Position numbers and translations under genes: made by a program. 64,000 bases of DNA from QQWI01 sp964522015 (lineage in GTDB: Bacteria; Bacillota; Clostridia; Peptostreptococcales; Acidaminobacteraceae), in the NCBI GenBank assembly GCA_964522015.1, contig CAZFST010000014.1:30294-94293 (forward strand), given 5' to 3'. Each line of letters opens with the position of its first letter. Position 1 is the first letter of the stretch. A model generated the notes under the pieces. The model searched no databases and was not told the DNA's origin. It saw only the letters and a list, made by a program, of their open reading frames with translations. Below, piece after piece: positions 34,945 through 43,030 of this stretch.

Positions 34945-36099
34945 TCATTCAGATAGGACAGCGACACCATTTGGCAACCCAAATCCATAAGTGTTATCAT
35001 AACCGCTTAGGCCAAGATCCAAGCTGTTAGTGCTTAGGGCATTATAAAAACTATCCAGTGTTGCAGTGACGTGTATTTGTTTATAGAGGGCAGCCAAACC
35101 TGCGATGTGTGGGGTTGCCATAGAAGTACCACTTAATGATTTATAGGTATTACCCATATAAGTTGAGTAAATGTTCACTCCTGGGGCCACAACATCAATT
35201 TCTGGACCTCGGGATGAAAAGTAAGCGACAACATTGTTAATGTCAATTGCACCAATGGCTAGATTAGAGGGATATGCCCCAGGAAAATCAATAGCGGCAC
35301 CGTCGTTGCCTGCAGCAGAAACTGCGAGAATCCCTGCTTGCTTAGCAGCATTTAGCGATTCTTCAAGAGTGATACTACCAGTATTTGCTCCTAGACTCAT
35401 ATTAATGACATCCATATCGTTATCAATGGCCCAGTTGATGCCCTGTACAACGGTTGACAAGTAGCCTGAGCCCCGTTTATCAAGGACTTTGATGGCATAT
35501 AATTGGGCAGCTGGCGCAACACCAACGACGCCGATACTATTATTTAGTGCAGCGATAGTACCTGAAACATGTGTGCCGTGTCCATTATCATCTTTATAAC
35601 TTGGGACACGTGCAACATAACTGACACCGCCCCATACTTTTAAATCCCCATGGTTGGTGTCAATACCAGTATCGATGATACCAACGCGAACACCTGCTCC
35701 TGTTGCAGCGTTCCATAAATCTGGAGCCCCCATACGCAGGATACCCCACTCGAGGGTTTGTGGGGGTGGTACTGTACCACCAGGATTAGGTTTAACTTTT
35801 CCGGTGATGGTAGGTGTTAATTGCACAACTTGATCAACCTCAATGTACTTAATGCCAAAACGGCTAGCGTGTTGTGTAATGGCATTCAGATTTCCATGGA
35901 CCACCAATCCATTTTGTTTTGCCAATGTGGCTTCAATCTTCATTACTTTTTCCAATGACACCTTAGCTTGTTGCAATTGCTGCTGTGATTCAAAGACCAC
36001 AATCAAACGACTGGTAGTCTGATCAGTTACTGCAAAGCTAGGTAACATCATTATACAAAGCAGTGCTGCAATGGTGAAACTTGCAATGAGGCGCTTCAT
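34945..36099 (-). CDS. Secreted subtilisin-like serine protease (S8)
   Basis: About 384 residues from ATG 36099; AGGAGATG is just upstream. A signal peptide (~1-23, ending PSFAV) is followed by an I9-type propeptide (~30-98). The catalytic domain carries Asp143 (IIDTGIDTNHG), His174 (NGHGTHVSGT), oxyanion Asn265 (AAGND) and Ser326 (SGTSMATPHIAG). A Pro/Gly linker (NPGGTVPPPQ) separates prodomain and enzyme. All catalytic residues are present and length is normal. It should be exported and degrade proteins outside the cell, feeding the peptide transporters. Confidence 0.94.
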   Translation of the reverse strand: MKRLIASFTIAALLCIMMLPSFAVTDQTTSRLIVVFESQQQLQQAKVSLEKVMKIEATLAKQNGLVVHGNLNAITQHASRFGIKYIEVDQVVQLTPTITGKVKPNPGGTVPPPQTLEWGILRMGAPDLWNAATGAGVRVGIIDTGIDTNHGDLKVWGGVSYVARVPSYKDDNGHGTHVSGTIAALNNSIGVVGVAPAAQLYAIKVLDKRGSGYLSTVVQGINWAIDNDMDVINMSLGANTGSITLEESLNAAKQAGILAVSAAGNDGAAIDFPGAYPSNLAIGAIDINNVVAYFSSRGPEIDVVAPGVNIYSTYMGNTYKSLSGTSMATPHIAGLAALYKQIHVTATLDSFYNALSTNSLDLGLSGYDNTYGFGLPNGVAVLSE

Positions 36100-36272
36100 C
36101 ACATCATCTCCTTTTAATATGCTCATAAGCTCATCGTACGCTAGTACTTTGCACTAATATATATACCCACATTGGCGATAATTATTCTCAGAAGTCTTAT
36201 AAAAGAAGGTTTAGGAAGATGGTCCTATAGGTATAAGTAGATTATAATGAACTCTATAGAAGGTAAGTTAGT

Positions 36273-36288
36273 TGACTGTGCACAGTCA
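36273..36288. promoter_or_regulatory. 16-bp perfect palindrome upstream of the Cache-GGDEF gene
   Basis: TGACTGTGCACAGTCA lies 30 bp before the start at 36318 and 25 bp after a TATAAT (36243-36248). Its place between promoter and start suits a repressor operator. Confidence 0.5.
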
Positions 36289-36317
36289 GACACAAATCAA
36301 AATAATCATAAAAAGAG

Positions 36318-38243
36318 GTGATTGCGCTGTATAGAAAATATAAAATGACCATCAAACGAGAATTTTTCGTTACCGGCCTGGTAAGTGTCATGTTAATAGC
36401 GACTGTTTTCATCTCCTTGTTATCGATTAGTAACTACTATTTGAGCATGGAAAACGCCCGTCAAAAGCTAAAGAATGCTAATGTCCATTTGACCACTTAT
36501 ACCCAAGGAATTTTAGATAGCCTTGCTTTGTCAACAAATATCTGTGCTGGTTTCTCTGAAGTCTCCAATTACAAAACGGGAGACGTAGAGGCAAAAGCCA
36601 CTATTTTGGCTCTGTTGGCATCAACAGCTAAAGCAAATTCACACATTAAGAATTGTTATGCTGGTTTTGAAAGCGGAGAGATGCTCATTGAAAACTATAC
36701 CTTACCTGAAGGTTATGATCCTCGTATGCGCCCTTGGTATATTGAGGCTTTGGCATCTTACCCAGAACTGTCAATTGGAGCGCCTTATCAGGATGCACAA
36801 ACATCAGAATGGCTAATCTCTTTGTCCCGGGCCGTAATGGATGATCATGGGGACATCAAGGGCGTTGTGGCTGTTGATTTCACCCTTGATAACATGAAAC
36901 AATTGATGGGGGAGCATCGGTATTATGAGTCTCAATCCAATTATGTACTAGATAGTAGTGGCATGAACTTAGCCCATTCCAGTCCGGAATATTTGTATCA
37001 AGACTCAGATACCATCGTTCCTGGGATTAATGAATTGTTTACTTCCGCTTCAGGTGCGATTATTTATCAATTGAAAGATAAGAAACGAATGGGTTTTTAT
37101 CAAAAGTTGGACCGAACTGATTGGATTATAGCTTCTGCAATCGACGTATCAGAGGTTACCAATCCTCTCATAACCATGATTGGTATTAGAGTGACAGTCT
37201 TAATAGGCCTTGCGATATTGCTTGGTCTGGTCCAAGTCAAACTTTATGAGCGTAGCTTTGTTAAGCCAATTACATCCCTACGGGACAGAATCGCTGAAAT
37301 TACCACTGGAAAAAAAGTAGAACTAACAGATTACTTATATACAAATTATGAGCTTTCCGAGATTGCCAGTCGCATTGAGGACATGGCAGAGACTTCCCTA
37401 CGAAAAAAAGCCGACGAACTGGCTTTAATTCTTGCCTCAACCAGTGATGGGATGTTAGTTTTGGATTTAGATGGAAATGTGATACATTTCAATCAGAAAC
37501 TGCTGAACATGTGGGATTTAGAAGCTATCTGCGATACCTCAACAGTGTCAAACCCCATACTTCAAGAGCAAATTGCTACCCTGCTTGGTAGCTCAGAGAA
37601 TTCCTTGACTACCATTGCCCTACAAAATGGCATCTTACTAGAGCAGTATTCCTGTTCTTTAACAGATGGTGGCCAAATGCGGGGGCGTTTGTGGAGTTAC
37701 CGTGATGTGACTAAACAAATTCATGCAGAGGAAAACTTGAAGCGATTGGCCATCACAGACGAGTTGACAGGTGTATGGAATAGGCGACAGCTCATGGCTC
37801 AAGGTACATTTGAGATTGAAATCGCTAAGCGGACAGAACGGCCACTGTCTCTGATTTTTCTGGATATCGACTATTTCAAGCAGATAAATGACACCTTTGG
37901 CCATCCTGTTGGGGATGAAGCTCTGAAATTTTTGACAAGTCATATCAAACGTCTTATTCGTAGTACGGATATGATTGCCCGCCTAGGTGGTGAAGAATTC
38001 TGTATTTTGACTGTCAATACCAATCAGGCGGCAGCATGTGCTTTAGCAGAAAAGATACGGGTATTTTTTGAGCGTGAAATCCTTAGGGTAAAGGGTCAAG
38101 ATATTCATTTCACCATTAGCTTTGGTGTAGCTAGTCACCATATAGGAAATGGCACCATTGATGATCTGATCAGTGAAGCAGATGAAGCATGCTATGAGGC
38201 GAAAGCTAAGGGGCGCAATTGCGTAGTGGCCAATCAGCCTTAA
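36318..38243 (+). CDS. Cache-PAS-GGDEF diguanylate cyclase
   Basis: A 641-residue membrane protein: helix ~15-37, a double-Cache ectodomain (~40-290, with YDPRMRPWYIEAL typical of dCache_1), helix ~293-313, a HAMP-like stretch, PAS (~375-470) and GGDEF (~475-640). ARLGGEEF and RSTD five residues upstream show an active site plus an I-site. GTG 36318 is used here, but the strong AGAGGTGAT ribosome match overlaps it. CTG 36327 or ATG 36345 may be the true start. It likely makes c-di-GMP in response to an external small molecule. Confidence 0.92.
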   Translation: MIALYRKYKMTIKREFFVTGLVSVMLIATVFISLLSISNYYLSMENARQKLKNANVHLTTYTQGILDSLALSTNICAGFSEVSNYKTGDVEAKATILALLASTAKANSHIKNCYAGFESGEMLIENYTLPEGYDPRMRPWYIEALASYPELSIGAPYQDAQTSEWLISLSRAVMDDHGDIKGVVAVDFTLDNMKQLMGEHRYYESQSNYVLDSSGMNLAHSSPEYLYQDSDTIVPGINELFTSASGAIIYQLKDKKRMGFYQKLDRTDWIIASAIDVSEVTNPLITMIGIRVTVLIGLAILLGLVQVKLYERSFVKPITSLRDRIAEITTGKKVELTDYLYTNYELSEIASRIEDMAETSLRKKADELALILASTSDGMLVLDLDGNVIHFNQKLLNMWDLEAICDTSTVSNPILQEQIATLLGSSENSLTTIALQNGILLEQYSCSLTDGGQMRGRLWSYRDVTKQIHAEENLKRLAITDELTGVWNRRQLMAQGTFEIEIAKRTERPLSLIFLDIDYFKQINDTFGHPVGDEALKFLTSHIKRLIRSTDMIARLGGEEFCILTVNTNQAAACALAEKIRVFFEREILRVKGQDIHFTISFGVASHHIGNGTIDDLISEADEACYEAKAKGRNCVVANQP

Positions 38244-38250
38244 AACCCAT

Positions 38251-38287
38251 AAAAATAGCACACACCCTAGGGTATGCGCTATTTTTT
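38251..38287. terminator. Bidirectional terminator
   Basis: AAAAATAGC (38251-38259) pairs with GCTATTTTT (38278-38286), with an inner ACCCTAGGGT. It lies between convergent genes and touches the stop of the gene at 38287. Confidence 0.8.
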
Positions 38288-39753
38288 TATGCATTTTGAT
38301 CCACTTTGTCATTGGGATCTTTCAAGGAAGCCCAAAGAGACTGATTGTCGACTAACCATTTTAACATACTGCGATTTGTTTTAGCGGCATCTGGATATTT
38401 TTCATTGGATTCAAGCCAAGCGATGAAAATTAGTTGAATCCCATAGATCACATCTGGAATGGCCCGCCATTCTGCTGCCGACAGCTTTCTGTCAGTGGCC
38501 ACGTTATAGCCATTGATAATGCTAATCAGCATTTGTGGCCACTGGTCCTTTGCTTTTGGGTGTTTGTAAGCTTCTGACAGAAGGCCTGTTGCAATGTAAC
38601 AGAGATCAAAAATTCGCACATTCCGTTCACTGATTTCAAAGTCGATAAACCCAGTGACCTGTTGGTCTTTAAAGAGAATATTAGAGGGGTTTGGGTCCCG
38701 ATGAATCAGTTGTAGTGGTGAGGTTTCTAACACTTCTGAGATAACCCTTGGAAAACGGGCTTCAAACTCTGTATAGAATGTATCCGCTAAATCTAAGCCC
38801 AGTGGCAACTCTCTTTGGGACATGATCCGGCGAGCATTGGGAATTGCCCAACGAACCACTGTGCCAACCAAATCAGCCTCTTTAATATCTTCAAAACAGA
38901 TGGCTCCCAGTGGTTGCTCATTGTCCAGGTGATTAAGAGCGTTATGGAGCTCCCCAAGGGCAATGCCATAGGCTTCGCAAATGGCATTTTGAGTGGGTCC
39001 ATCCACCTCTAAATAGTCTTTAGGTAGAAGTGGCTCACCTGGAATACGGTGCATAAGGGCAAAACTTCTGCCTTCGAATACCACAATCTCTTCTCCTGTT
39101 CGAGTTAGTACAGCGGTTTGCCCTTTGAAGCCATGTGAATCTAAGGCTGCGCTGATTTGAAGGTGCTTTCTCAGCTGTACCACGTTTTGTGTGGTTTTTA
39201 AAATATAAGCGTTGCCGATATGCCAGACATGCTGACAAACCATGGCGCCACCGGCATTGGTTGCAGGTGTGATTTCTTGTACTGAATTGTTTTCTGTTAA
39301 AGAGTCCAGTTGTGGTAACGCCAGATCCCAATATTCCAATAGTTTCTTAATTTGTTTTTTATTCATATGGTATGCTGCCTCCAGACTGAGATTAATCGGT
39401 TCTAGAAGCCTAGATTCAGATGTTTGACATTTAAGATAATGCCGTATAGAACAGCCATGTTCCCGTTTGAAAGCCTTGTAAAATCCTGCATGGGTGTCAA
39501 ACCCATAACTGAGTAAGAGCTCAATCAACTTTTCCCCTTGGGTATGTCTATAGAGAATACACTGGAGCCGTCTCTTAATGATATAAGCTTGAGGTGTCAT
39601 ACCTAAAGCTTGAAAAAAGAGACTTCCAAAGTGTTGACGAGAATAGCCACATGCCTTAGCAAGTTCTTCAATGCTAATATCTGACTCTAGTAGTGCTTCT
39701 ATCTTGTCGATTGCGGTTTGTAAATTATGTTGATGAGTGGATTGACATGTCAT
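38287..39753 (-). CDS. AraC-type DNA-binding domain fused to an APH-like phosphotransferase
   Basis: A 488-residue fusion. Residues ~8-108 form an AraC double helix-turn-helix (ISIEELAKACGYSRQHFGSLFFQALGMTPQAYIIKRRL and LLSYGFDTHAGFYKAFKREHG), at the N terminus instead of the usual C terminus. Residues ~140-470 form an aminoglycoside phosphotransferase/homoserine-kinase-type fold with LIHRDPNPSNILF (catalytic loop Asp and Asn) and GFIDFEIS (metal Asp). AGGAGT precedes ATG 39753. The kinase-like domain may act as ligand-binding effector or phosphorylate a small molecule; the substrate is unknown. It is last in a leftward cluster with the FAD protein and transposase-like gene. Confidence 0.9.
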   Translation of the reverse strand: MTCQSTHQHNLQTAIDKIEALLESDISIEELAKACGYSRQHFGSLFFQALGMTPQAYIIKRRLQCILYRHTQGEKLIELLLSYGFDTHAGFYKAFKREHGCSIRHYLKCQTSESRLLEPINLSLEAAYHMNKKQIKKLLEYWDLALPQLDSLTENNSVQEITPATNAGGAMVCQHVWHIGNAYILKTTQNVVQLRKHLQISAALDSHGFKGQTAVLTRTGEEIVVFEGRSFALMHRIPGEPLLPKDYLEVDGPTQNAICEAYGIALGELHNALNHLDNEQPLGAICFEDIKEADLVGTVVRWAIPNARRIMSQRELPLGLDLADTFYTEFEARFPRVISEVLETSPLQLIHRDPNPSNILFKDQQVTGFIDFEISERNVRIFDLCYIATGLLSEAYKHPKAKDQWPQMLISIINGYNVATDRKLSAAEWRAIPDVIYGIQLIFIAWLESNEKYPDAAKTNRSMLKWLVDNQSLWASLKDPNDKVDQNA

Positions 39754-39771
39754 GTGATACTCCTGATTTTA

Positions 39772-39808
39772 TTCGCTCGCGAAGCGTTATGGCTAGCATA
39801 TCATGATA
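39772..39808. promoter_or_regulatory. Two short palindromes upstream of the AraC-APH gene
   Basis: TTCGCTCGCGAA (39772-39783) and TATCATGATA (39799-39808) lie in the 92-bp gap before the start. They could be operators, possibly for the AraC-type protein itself. Confidence 0.3.
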
Positions 39809-39845
39809 GCATGACAAAAACCTTTCCAAATTCACGGACATCACC

Positions 39846-41048
39846 TCATTCAAGTATCTGCTGAACGGTGCGTTTGACAGAAGCGTATAAACTAGCAATG
39901 GCAGGCTTTGTGACCAGAGAACCGACAAAGTGGATATGGCTCTTTTGCTGCTGCTGGGTGATTTCTGCGTAAAAGTTGGGCCTTAAGTGCTCTGATGTGG
40001 CATGGGGAAAAATGTGCCACTGCTTGGCACAAATCAAATGCTTGACCCTGATACCAATATTTTCAATGTCTTTTGTTATATCATTCACCAGTTCTTGATT
40101 CACATGACCATAAACATAGGCCACCAGCACCGTCTTTTGGCGCTGTTTAAACGTGTGAAAAAACTGGATTTTATGCTGATGACCCAAATGGGCCTTGTAG
40201 TAGGTGGTCACCATATTATCCGCATGAACTTTATAGGCACAGCTGATAAAAGGGTTGGTTTCAATTTTAGCCATCCAATCCTTACAAAATGAATCCTTGA
40301 TCACATGCGCCGGGAGTTTAGTGGTCACCAGAACCTTGTCGTAACAATCAGATCCGTATGGAGTATCTACCTTGACTCTTTCACCAAGAGGCTCAATGCT
40401 TTCAACCGCAGCACCGTAACGGATATCTGAGACCCCTTTGCTGAGCTTTTGAATCACTTCAGAAAACCCTTTTTCGATAAATAGCAGTTTTTCACCTCTT
40501 ATAAAGGTATCGATGGTTTTAAAATCAAAGATAGAAAACGCATAAAAGGCTGGAAGTTTTTCAATAGCACCAAATCCAAAAGAGGATAGGTGGGGGGCGA
40601 TGGCCTCAGCAATGGCGGTTAGTCCGTGGTTTTCCAAAAAAACCTTCAAGTTTAGGGTTAGGTCTGCATGAATTTGTCCGTAGTGCTCAGGGTGAAAGGA
40701 TTCTGGGTAGTGGTCTAAAATGGTTTTTAATGTGGTCAATTCGGCAACAAGGGTAGAAACCTGTTTTCTAGACATCTGTTCAACGGCGGAGAAATGCTCA
40801 TCAATAAAATTCCGATAGCTAAACCGTTCAGAGAAAGAGACGTCTAACTCCAGTAGTAGGGCTTTGATATCATCCCCAAGGCAAAATACGGTGCCCAGCT
40901 CAATAAAAAGATCCTTATGAACAAGGGTACGACAATGGCCGCCAATCATCTCTTCTTTCTCAAAGACCGTGACTTGTACCCCTTGCTGTTCTAAGAGATA
41001 GGCAGCTAGCATCCCACTAAAACCCCCTCCGATAATTGCGACTCGCAT
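39846..41048 (-). CDS. FAD-dependent amine-oxidase/protoporphyrinogen-oxidase-like protein
   Basis: A 400-residue flavoprotein. The N terminus MRVAIIGGGFSGMLAAYLLEQQGVQVTVFEKEEMIGGHCRT is a Rossmann FAD site with the GG motif of the NAD(P)-binding_8/amino-oxidase group. KVLVTTKLPAH and the C-terminal FVGSLVTKPAIASLYASVKRTVQQIL resemble the ends of such oxidases. The substrate cannot be read from sequence. Ribosome site AAGAGGTG lies before ATG 41048. It begins 10 bp after the transposase-like gene, so the two are probably co-transcribed. Confidence 0.85.
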   Translation of the reverse strand: MRVAIIGGGFSGMLAAYLLEQQGVQVTVFEKEEMIGGHCRTLVHKDLFIELGTVFCLGDDIKALLLELDVSFSERFSYRNFIDEHFSAVEQMSRKQVSTLVAELTTLKTILDHYPESFHPEHYGQIHADLTLNLKVFLENHGLTAIAEAIAPHLSSFGFGAIEKLPAFYAFSIFDFKTIDTFIRGEKLLFIEKGFSEVIQKLSKGVSDIRYGAAVESIEPLGERVKVDTPYGSDCYDKVLVTTKLPAHVIKDSFCKDWMAKIETNPFISCAYKVHADNMVTTYYKAHLGHQHKIQFFHTFKQRQKTVLVAYVYGHVNQELVNDITKDIENIGIRVKHLICAKQWHIFPHATSEHLRPNFYAEITQQQQKSHIHFVGSLVTKPAIASLYASVKRTVQQILE

Positions 41049-41058
41049 AGTTCACCTC

Positions 41059-42087
41059 TTAATAATCTCGGTCGATATATGCCCAAAGGGGCAAAATCAG
41101 TTCTGTGTTTTTTGACTTTGCGTAATACTCAAAAGGTGAAGCTATTTCTTGATGATCATAAAGTGTTTTATGATGAAGGTTGTAATCCCTTATATGCTGC
41201 TGAAATTTGATAATGATTTCTTGATGTGATAACCCTTGTTGAATCCAGGGAAGAAGGGCGCTAAGACAGTGTTGATTGTAGCTATTTTTAAGATGTTGAA
41301 CCTGAATGCCTTCTTCGTTTTTGGAGTTATGGGGGGGATCTACTAATTTAAGAGGGTACTCACCTAATTTATGAACTGCCACCTCAAAGCCACTATGATG
41401 AGTGGCTTTTTCTATTTCTGAAAGAAAAATATGGGGGTGCTTACCACATAGGGGATCATGTTCAGGAATAAAGAGGTGCTTGGGTTCAAATTGTAGCATT
41501 TGAGCGATGGGCATAGCAACTGCTGTCAAAAGGTTTTCAAAATGGGCCGTTGAAAGGGTGCTATAGAGTCTGCTGCAAGCAATCTTGCTCCTATAATCCA
41601 AGAATGTGTAGGTATATAGATTGCCAAGGCCATTAAAGTGCCCCACATAGGTTGTCCAAAAGAGCCAACCCTCTCCGCCCTTTAGCTCAGTGAAACTTGG
41701 AGACACATGTGCCGGGTTTTTTTCTCTTTTATGTGCGAACTTATTCCGTTGCTGCTTCGTGCTGAGTTTTAGGGTTTTCAGGGTATTATAGACTGCTGAC
41801 TCACTAATATCATAATTGAAATCTTCTAACAAATATTTAAGGGCTCTCGGGCCATAGTGAGGATTCTTCTTGACCAGGGTCATTAGAAGGGCAATCACTG
41901 GGGGAGCTGTTTTATTCTTTGGTGTAAAGTCCTTGGTAATCTGATCAAGTCCAATAAGACCAAGGGCATTGTAGCGCTTGAGCCACCGATAATAAAGGGT
42001 TCTAGAAATATGATGCTTTTTACAAGCCTCGGTAACACCGTATGCTTGCCCATCCATCAGTACTGTCAATTTCTTTTCCCGTTCCAT
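41059..42087 (-). CDS. IS481-like transposase-derived protein without catalytic DDE residues
   Basis: A 342-residue protein with the IS481/IS3 layout: an N-terminal helix-turn-helix (~15-55, TEACKKHHISRTLYYRWLKRYN), a second HTH-like segment (YGPRALKYLLEDFNYDISESAVYNTLKTL) and an integrase-core-like region (~140-320). Where active enzymes read W-x-x-D-x-T-Y, this has WLFWTTYVGHF, so the first Asp is Trp. The usual D-N-G-x-E-F and late Glu motifs are not visible. It has an intact frame, a strong GGGGGGAG ribosome site, no terminal repeats that I can find, and a tightly linked oxidoreductase. This suggests domestication as a DNA-binding protein rather than a mobile element. Confidence 0.75.
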   Translation of the reverse strand: MEREKKLTVLMDGQAYGVTEACKKHHISRTLYYRWLKRYNALGLIGLDQITKDFTPKNKTAPPVIALLMTLVKKNPHYGPRALKYLLEDFNYDISESAVYNTLKTLKLSTKQQRNKFAHKREKNPAHVSPSFTELKGGEGWLFWTTYVGHFNGLGNLYTYTFLDYRSKIACSRLYSTLSTAHFENLLTAVAMPIAQMLQFEPKHLFIPEHDPLCGKHPHIFLSEIEKATHHSGFEVAVHKLGEYPLKLVDPPHNSKNEEGIQVQHLKNSYNQHCLSALLPWIQQGLSHQEIIIKFQQHIRDYNLHHKTLYDHQEIASPFEYYAKSKNTELILPLWAYIDRDY

Positions 42088-42305
42088 GGACTCCCCCCTT
42101 TCTTACTGGGTAAATCATATCATAGGGATGAATCCATATCAATTGGAATAGAGGGGATCGAATAAATTTTACTTTATATTTCTGTTTACAATATACCCTG
42201 TAGGAATCAAGAGTTTTCAGAAAATTCGATGTAACTAAATAGAAAATTGAATGTAAACACTTTGCTAAAGTAACTAAGGGTTGAATTACGGCGCAATTAC
42301 CTACA

Positions 42306-42334
42306 TTGTTAATTGATTAACCCATTGATATAAT
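42306..42334 (+). promoter_or_regulatory. Promoter of the hypB operon
   Basis: TTGTTA (42306-42311) and TATAAT (42329-42334) with a 17-bp spacer, 30 bp upstream of the hypB start. The rest of the 277-bp gap (42088-42305) shows nothing I can name. Confidence 0.75.
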
Positions 42335-42364
42335 CGTTATTATAAGAGGCTAGGAGGTTTGACA

Positions 42365-43030
42365 ATGAGCGAATTAAAGGTGTTTACCATCAAAAAGAAT
42401 ATTCATGAAGACAACAAACAAGTGGCAAATGCCACACGGGAGGTGCTTAACCACCACGGGGCTTTTTTAATCAATGTCATGTCATCACCGGGCAGTGGCA
42501 AGACCTCTGCCATTGTCAGCACCATCAAGGCCCTAAAACATGAAATGGCCATTGGGGTGATTGAGGCTGATGTAGATTCTGATGTGGATGCCCGTACAGT
42601 TCAAGCGGCAGGTGCAAAGGCAGTTCAGATGCACACCGGAGGCTTATGCCACTTGGATGCAACCATGGCAAGAGAAGGGATTGACCAACTGGGAGTTGAG
42701 GATTTAGATTTAGTATTTTTAGAGAATATCGGCAATCTCATCTGTCCAGTAGGTTACGATACAGGAGCCATGAAGAACATCGCCATCTTAAGTGTTCCCG
42801 AGGGGGATGATAAACCCCTAAAATATCCTATGATTTTTGCTAAAGTGGATGCCTTGATTATCAGTAAAATAGATGTGATGCCCTATTTTGATTTTGATTT
42901 AGCTATTTTAGAAAAACGTGTTAAGGCCCTGAATGAGAACATTATCATTATACCAATGTCTTCAAAGACAGGTGAAGGTGTAGATGTTTGGACAGATTGG
43001 GTTAAGACCCAAATGAAGAGGAGCTTATAA
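42365..43030 (+). CDS. hypB: Nickel-delivery GTPase HypB
   Basis: About 221 residues from ATG 42365, with AGGAGG seven bases upstream. Its G1 motif is SSPGSGKTS; HTGGLCHLDA holds the Cys-His metal/dimer site; VFLENIGNLICPVGYDTG and SKIDVMPYFDFD match HypB. It hydrolyses GTP to load nickel into metalloenzymes together with HypA. An N-terminal His-rich tail is absent. The stop overlaps the next gene's start by one base (TAATG), which couples it to an Fe-S flavoprotein. No [NiFe] hydrogenase or hypCDEF genes are in view, so its client may be encoded elsewhere or be another nickel enzyme. Confidence 0.95.
   Translation: MSELKVFTIKKNIHEDNKQVANATREVLNHHGAFLINVMSSPGSGKTSAIVSTIKALKHEMAIGVIEADVDSDVDARTVQAAGAKAVQMHTGGLCHLDATMAREGIDQLGVEDLDLVFLENIGNLICPVGYDTGAMKNIAILSVPEGDDKPLKYPMIFAKVDALIISKIDVMPYFDFDLAILEKRVKALNENIIIIPMSSKTGEGVDVWTDWVKTQMKRSL

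Noticed and set aside
39725..39928. Small gene between the AraC fusion and the FAD gene
   Set aside because: It overlaps both and lacks a ribosome site. The gap is better explained as a promoter region with palindromes.
41059..42087. Active insertion sequence
   Set aside because: The first catalytic Asp is Trp, other DDE motifs are absent, and no terminal inverted repeats or target duplication could be found.
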